This document shows positions 5,763 through 9,671 of a DNA stretch of 9,671 nucleotides, in pieces (position 1 is the first letter of the stretch; every line of letters begins with the position of its first letter). The stretch is from NCBI GenBank assembly GCA_029881015.1, contig JAOUNK010000105.1, positions 1-9,671 of the forward strand, given 5' to 3'. A program made the translations under genes and the position numbers. The notes under the pieces were generated by a model, which did not search any database, had not been told where the DNA came from, and saw only the letters and a list, made by a program, of their open reading frames with translations. Source of the DNA: Gammaproteobacteria bacterium. GTDB taxonomy: Bacteria > Pseudomonadota > Gammaproteobacteria > Steroidobacterales > Woeseiaceae.

Positions 5763-7310
5763 TTGTCAGATGCAGTTGACCGCGGCATCACGGTCACAGA
5801 AATCGCAGCGATGGATCAGTCCATCGATGTGTCGCCCGAAACCACGGCCGCCTTCGTCGGCCGTGCGCTTCGTGGTCCCCTGAATACTCCGGTCCTTGTA
5901 AAGAACTATGGCGAGTTCCGGCGCCGCTTCGGTGATGTCTGGTCACGTTCCAGCCTCGGACCGGCGGTCAGACAGTTTTTCGAGCATGGTGGCATGCAGC
6001 TCTACGTTGTGCGCGTCGCGAACAACGCACGCGGCTCGATGATCTGTTTGCCGGCCAGTGGTTCCGCACTGGTCCTGCGCGCGGTCGAGCCCGGTTCGAC
6101 CGAGTTCATTCGTGCGGCCGTCGACTACGACGGTATCGAAGACGATGACACGCTCTTTAACCTGACACTGCAACGCGTCAGTCCCGGAACCGGTCACGTT
6201 GCAGACCAGGAGATGTATCGCCGGCTGTCCTACCTTGAAGGCGCGACGACCTTCGTCGGCGATGCCTTGCTTTCTTCCGACCTGGCGCGCGTCGAGAAGC
6301 CTCTTCCGTCGCACCGACCCGAAACGACAATGGGCGCAGGCGGGCGCTTCGGTGCGACCTATGTCGATCATGCACAGGCCGGCACGGACGGTACCGAACT
6401 TTCCGACTACGACCTGATCGGGTCACGCAAACACCGTACGGGTCTGTTCGCGCTGGAGCAGGCCGAGAACTTCGATATTCTCTATTTACCGCCGCCGGGC
6501 AAAGGGATCGATACAGGCCCGGCCGCAATCCTGGCGGCCGAACAGTATTGCCGCGAACGCCGTGCCATGTTGCTCGTCGATCCGCGCAGTGAATGGCAGA
6601 CCCCGGAAGATGCCGTTCGCGGCGTCAATGACCTCGGTTACGCGAGCCCTAATATGCTCGGCTACTACCCGCGCATGTTGACCCGCCACAGCGACGACAT
6701 CGCGCGGCCGGTCGGCGGAGCGATCGCCGGTCTCCTGTGCAAACAGGATCGCACCTACGGTCCCTGGCACAGCCTCGACCAGCAGGGCATGGGACTGCAC
6801 CGTCACCTTCTCCCGGCCGTGGACATCGACGACGAGGACGCGCGCCTGCTGAATCGGGCCGGACTGAACGTCATTGCGAAAGGTCCGGCGGGCCGCTGCC
6901 GTGTCGGTGGGTCGGTCACGATGGGGCGCGGGAGCGAAGTGCATCGCAGGTTCGCGCGTCTACCGGTGCGCCGCATGTGCCTGCAATTAATCAGTGCGAT
7001 TGCGACGGCCGCGCGCTGGGCGGTGTTCGAGGCGGGCGACAAGAACCTCGCGCGGCGCGTTCGTGCGCAGGTACTCACTTATTTCTATCGTCTCAACGAC
7101 CTGGGCGCCTTCGCCGACGATCGCTTCATTGTCGAGTGTGATGCCGGCGCAGGTGGTCGCGAAGATTCGGCGGCGCGCAGCGTTACGATCTTGCTCGTGT
7201 TTCGGCCCGCCGACTGCGACGAATCGATCTCGCTGACGCTGCACCTTACCGCCGCCGGCTGCCGAGTCGGCAGCGCCGCCTTCATGCCCTCCATCGAGGA
7301 CTGCGCCTGA
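5763..7310 (+). CDS. contractile tail sheath protein, isolated from other tail genes
   Basis: The product is 515 residues and resembles the sheath of contractile phage tails and extracellular contractile injection systems. The N-terminal arm and first conserved block are GITVTEI (8-14) and TTAAFVGRALRGPLNTPVLV (28-47), then YGEFRRRFG (49-57) and MQLYVVRVAN. The middle part with LVLRAVEPG, FNLTLQRVSPG and FVGDALLSSDLARVE follows the order seen in eCIS sheaths. The section 236-305 (FDILYLPPP, AAILAAEQYCRERRAMLLVDP) is the subtilisin-like sheath core. The C-terminal domain has RRMCLQLISAI...ARWAVFEAGDKNLARRVRAQV (403-437) and RFIVECDAG, the part that polymerises and contacts neighbours. Start is TTG 5763, with GGAG 6 bp upstream and an in-frame stop at 5742; the next ATG (5811) would remove the conserved arm. 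No tube, baseplate, spike or ATPase gene is next to it. The canonical WGARTL-like stretch is altered to VGGSVTMG (381-388). Confidence 0.88.
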   Translation: MSDAVDRGITVTEIAAMDQSIDVSPETTAAFVGRALRGPLNTPVLVKNYGEFRRRFGDVWSRSSLGPAVRQFFEHGGMQLYVVRVANNARGSMICLPASGSALVLRAVEPGSTEFIRAAVDYDGIEDDDTLFNLTLQRVSPGTGHVADQEMYRRLSYLEGATTFVGDALLSSDLARVEKPLPSHRPETTMGAGGRFGATYVDHAQAGTDGTELSDYDLIGSRKHRTGLFALEQAENFDILYLPPPGKGIDTGPAAILAAEQYCRERRAMLLVDPRSEWQTPEDAVRGVNDLGYASPNMLGYYPRMLTRHSDDIARPVGGAIAGLLCKQDRTYGPWHSLDQQGMGLHRHLLPAVDIDDEDARLLNRAGLNVIAKGPAGRCRVGGSVTMGRGSEVHRRFARLPVRRMCLQLISAIATAARWAVFEAGDKNLARRVRAQVLTYFYRLNDLGAFADDRFIVECDAGAGGREDSAARSVTILLVFRPADCDESISLTLHLTAAGCRVGSAAFMPSIEDCA

Positions 7311-7337
7311 GTTCGCGCCGCAGCGGTTTACATAACG

Positions 7338-7366
7338 TTGCAACCCTCGAATTCGTAGCGTGTCAT
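7338..7366 (+). promoter_or_regulatory. candidate sigma70 promoter upstream of the DUF1800 gene
   Basis: TTGCAA (7338-7343) and TGTCAT (7361-7366) are separated by 17 bp. Each matches four of six consensus bases. It lies in the 205 bp gap after the sheath gene, so DUF1800-DUF1501 may have its own promoter in addition to any read-through. Confidence 0.3.
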
Positions 7367-7407
7367 ACAAGCATCAGCCTGGTGCCACCAAGATATCGGG
7401 AGGGGGT

Positions 7408-7485
7408 ATGAGAGACAGCGATGTCCTGGATAACAACCCGCACATATCTCGATCGGCACTGGAAGATGTGTACGGAAGCCGTTAG
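7408..7485 (+). CDS. possible small ORF, 25 residues, in the leader of the DUF1800 gene
   Basis: ATG 7408 is preceded by GGGAGGGGG, a strong purine-rich ribosome-binding candidate (GGAGG at 7399-7403, 4 nt spacing). The frame runs to TAG at 7483-7485 and encodes a polar peptide beginning MRDSDVLDNNP and ending EDVYGSR. It stops 30 bp before the DUF1800 start and lies downstream of a candidate promoter, as a leader peptide would. It has no hydrophobic segment. AGA, ATA and CGA codons, unlike the neighbours, argue against long-standing coding selection. I do not recognise it. Confidence 0.25.
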   Translation: MRDSDVLDNNPHISRSALEDVYGSR

Positions 7486-7515
7486 CCCGCAAGCGAGAAG
7501 GGACGGGGTACGACC

Positions 7516-9153
7516 ATGAATGCAAATCGCACAGTTTCATTACTGCTATCGGTACTGGTCGGTGTCGCCGGCTGCGGAGGCGGAGGCGGGGACACGACCG
7601 TGCCACCGCCACCGCCACCGCCACCGGTAACCAAGGTCGAAGCGTTCCAGTTGCTCAACCAGGCAACGTTCGGTGCAACAGAGGCCGAGGCCGAGACCGT
7701 CATCGCGATGCGCCGGGAGGCCTGGATCGACGACCAGATGATGAAACCGGCGTCGCTGCAATTGCCGCACATGCTGACGTTGCCACCACCCCAGTTTATG
7801 GGGCAGCTCCACACCGATCGTGTGGACATCTGGTTCCGCAACGCACTCTGGGGCGAGGACCAGCTACGTCAGCGCGTGGCTTTCGCTCTCTCCGAAATCA
7901 TGGTCGTCTCGCAGCTCGGGGCACTGCAGAGCAGGCCATTCGCCGTTGCCGACTACTACGACACGCTGGCCGAGCATGCATTCGGCAATTACCGCGACCT
8001 GATAGAAGAGGTCACATTGCATCCGGCCATGGGTGTCTACCTGAGCATGCTTGGCAACCGCGCGCCTGATCCGGCACTGAATATCCGGCCCGATGAAAAC
8101 TACGCGCGTGAATTGATGCAGCTGTTTTCGATCGGTCTCGTTGAGCTCAATCTCGACGGCACCGTAAGGCTCGACAGCAGCAACCAGCCGATTCCGACCT
8201 ACGACCAGGCGACGATCGAAGGCTTTGCCCACGTATTCACGGGCTGGACCTGGCAGGGTTCGCCGAGTTTCGGCAGCGGCCGTGTTCCCGTTACGAGCCA
8301 GTATGCCCCGATGGAGCTTTGGCCCGGCTTCCACGACACGGGGCAGAAGCTCTTGCTCGGCGGCGCTGTGTTGCCCGCGGGGCAGTCCGGTGAGCAGGAT
8401 CTTGCGGCCGCGCTGGACAACATCTTCAATCACCCGAACGTCGGGCCGTTCATGGCGATTCGCCTGATCCAGCGCCTGACGACCAGCAACCCGTCACCGG
8501 GTTACGTTCGCCGCGTTGCGCAGGTATTCAACGACAACGGTTCCGGAGTGCGCGGCGACCTGGGTGCGGTGGTGAAGGCGATCCTGCTGGATCCGGAGGC
8601 CAGTCCGGCGATGGCCATGGAAATCGACGGCAAGCTCAAGGAGCCGCTGTTGCGGCTGACGCAACTCTTCAAGGCCTATGACGCCACATCGGAGAGCGGC
8701 CGCTATCCGCTGGTCGCGTCGTACATCCTGTTCGGCCAGGGTCCGCTGCAGTCACCGTCGGTGTTCAATTTCTTCAGCCCGTTCTACGCACCGCCGGGTG
8801 AGATTCGGGATAGCAGCCTAGTCGCACCGGAGCTCGAAATCGCGACCGAGTACCTGAATACCCAGTACACGAACTACATGTTCTTCCAGGCATTCGGCCT
8901 GAATCACACCAACCAGGATCTTGCCGAAGACGATATATATATCGACTTCCAGGAAGAGATGGACGTGGCCGCCGATAGCGACGCGCTGATCGATATGGTC
9001 GCCGGCAAGCTGCTGGGCGGTGAAATTTCCGACACCTTGCGTACCGAGATTGCCGGCATGCTCGCACGGGTCCCGGAGACGGATACGGCCATCCGTGCCG
9101 CCGAGACGATCTATTTCGTTACGACATCGCCCGAATACGTGTACCAGCGGTAG
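7516..9153 (+). CDS. DUF1800 domain lipoprotein
   Basis: The product is 545 residues. A lipoprotein signal peptide ends at GVAGC with Cys20 as the lipid-attachment site. It is followed by five glycines and an eight-proline linker (residues 30-37), so the domain is held off the membrane, probably the outer membrane since the residue after Cys is Gly and not Asp. The DUF1800 body begins with FQLLNQATFGAT (44-55) and includes the helix RQRVAFALSEIMVVS, the family hallmark RPDENYARELMQLFSIG (191-207), FTGWTW (241-246), a His/Asn-rich stretch IFNHPNVGPFMAIRLIQRL and SPSVFNFFSP. The molecular function of the family is unknown. The next gene, DUF1501, begins 13 bp downstream, and the two families are commonly adjacent in Proteobacteria. 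The ATG has only a weak purine-rich site before it. Confidence 0.92.
   Translation: MNANRTVSLLLSVLVGVAGCGGGGGDTTVPPPPPPPPVTKVEAFQLLNQATFGATEAEAETVIAMRREAWIDDQMMKPASLQLPHMLTLPPPQFMGQLHTDRVDIWFRNALWGEDQLRQRVAFALSEIMVVSQLGALQSRPFAVADYYDTLAEHAFGNYRDLIEEVTLHPAMGVYLSMLGNRAPDPALNIRPDENYARELMQLFSIGLVELNLDGTVRLDSSNQPIPTYDQATIEGFAHVFTGWTWQGSPSFGSGRVPVTSQYAPMELWPGFHDTGQKLLLGGAVLPAGQSGEQDLAAALDNIFNHPNVGPFMAIRLIQRLTTSNPSPGYVRRVAQVFNDNGSGVRGDLGAVVKAILLDPEASPAMAMEIDGKLKEPLLRLTQLFKAYDATSESGRYPLVASYILFGQGPLQSPSVFNFFSPFYAPPGEIRDSSLVAPELEIATEYLNTQYTNYMFFQAFGLNHTNQDLAEDDIYIDFQEEMDVAADSDALIDMVAGKLLGGEISDTLRTEIAGMLARVPETDTAIRAAETIYFVTTSPEYVYQR
7603..7626 (+). repeat. (CCACCG)4 tandem repeat encoding the Pro8 linker
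   Basis: Four perfect CCACCG units encode the eight prolines just after the lipobox of the DUF1800 protein. Gain or loss of one unit keeps the frame and changes the linker by two prolines, so linker length may vary between strains. It is preceded by a GGC/GGA run coding five glycines. Confidence 0.85.
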
Positions 9154-9166
9154 GCGGGGAGACACT

Positions 9167-9671
9167 ATGAAAACTTTGAACAGGCGTGATTTTCTCCGGA
9201 CGAGCGGCGCGGCCGCGCTACTTGCCGCGACCCCTGGCCTTGCCTATTCGCAGGTTGTCGGTGGTGGCGGGTCCTTTACCGACTATCGCGCACTGGTTTG
9301 CGTGTTCCTGTTCGGGGGCAACGACTCGTACAACATGCTCGTCCCCAACACGTCGGCGGAGTACTCGGCCTACGCGGCGTCCCGGCAAAACCTCGCCTTG
9401 CTGCAGTCGGACCTGCTGCCGATCTCGCCGGCGTCGACAGGCACTCCGGACTTCGGCCTGCATCCGGCCATGGGCGGTGTCCAGAGCCTGTTCCAGGCCG
9501 GCAACGCGGCGTTTGTGACCAACGTGGGCCCGCTCGTCGAACCGACAACAAAGACGCAATACCAGAACCGCTCCGTAACCTTACCCCCGCAGTTGTTCTC
9601 GCATAACGACCAGCAGGACCAATGGACTTCGCTGCGCGGCAACGTGCCGAGCAAGACCGGCTGGGCCGGTC
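9167..9671 (+). CDS. DUF1501 protein, Tat-exported, 3' end beyond the window
   Basis: The first 168 residues are visible and the frame is open at the window edge. A twin-arginine signal is clear: NRRDFLRTSG at residues 5-14, followed by a hydrophobic AAALLAATPGLA and a likely cleavage near AYSQ, so the protein is exported folded. The mature part starts with YRALVCVFLFGGNDSYNMLVP (40-60), the typical DUF1501 opening, with GGND in the place where alkaline-phosphatase-superfamily members bind metal. DFGLHPAM (95-102) and LFSHNDQQDQW (143-153) are also hallmark segments. The family is distantly related to sulfatases/phosphatases, but its substrate is unknown. GGAG at 9158-9161 lies 5 nt before the ATG, and the DUF1800 stop is 13 bp upstream, so the two are almost surely one operon. 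Confidence 0.93.
   Translation, partial: MKTLNRRDFLRTSGAAALLAATPGLAYSQVVGGGGSFTDYRALVCVFLFGGNDSYNMLVPNTSAEYSAYAASRQNLALLQSDLLPISPASTGTPDFGLHPAMGGVQSLFQAGNAAFVTNVGPLVEPTTKTQYQNRSVTLPPQLFSHNDQQDQWTSLRGNVPSKTGWAG

Noticed and set aside
6486..6944. Minus-strand ORF of 152 codons inside the sheath gene
   Set aside because: It is a shadow frame; the plus-strand sheath has conserved motifs throughout.
7311..7515. c-di-GMP or other known riboswitch
   Set aside because: The gap is long enough, but I find no recognisable aptamer core; only the purine-rich ribosome site and a small ORF can be supported.
5763..9671. Prophage or complete contractile injection locus
   Set aside because: Only the sheath is present. 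There are no capsid, portal, terminase, lysis, integrase, tube or baseplate genes in the window.

Overview
The window looks like chromosomal DNA of a free-living gammaproteobacterium, probably marine or environmental. The evidence is a GC content near 60% in most genes, an outer-membrane-type lipoprotein, a Tat-exported DUF1501 protein and a TolB-like beta-propeller. I cannot name the genus from sequence alone. No rRNA, tRNA, CRISPR array or transposase is visible.

Layout. (1) Positions 1-2285 look accessory. Two near-identical direct repeats of about 120 bp (63-183 and 705-825) flank a lower-GC GNAT acetyltransferase gene and are followed by a polytopic membrane protein of unknown function. 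The repeats sit just after stop codons, which gives a cassette-like gene-repeat-gene-repeat-gene order. The GNAT gene has no ordinary start codon at the place where its fold should begin. (2) Positions 2286-3867 hold two plus-strand housekeeping-like genes: a secreted PD40/TolB-type beta-propeller and a short single-domain IMPACT/YigZ-type protein. (3) Positions 3987-5679 are a minus-strand two-gene operon with a 13 bp gap: a fold-type II PLP enzyme of the D-cysteine desulfhydrase/ACC deaminase family, then a sigma-like glutathione S-transferase with a strong GGAGG site. (4) From 5763 to the window end there are three plus-strand genes: a contractile-tail sheath protein standing alone, a DUF1800 lipoprotein, and a DUF1501 Tat substrate cut by the window edge.

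The most interesting unit is region 4. A complete sheath-family protein of the contractile injection system/phage tail type is encoded with no tube, baseplate, spike, ATPase or other tail gene beside it in this window. The next genes on the same strand are instead the exported DUF1800/DUF1501 pair. DUF1800 and DUF1501 genes often occur together in Proteobacteria and their function is poorly known. Whether the sheath belongs with them, perhaps as a repurposed intracellular polymer, can only be proposed here. The second interesting item is the repeat-flanked GNAT cassette at the left end.
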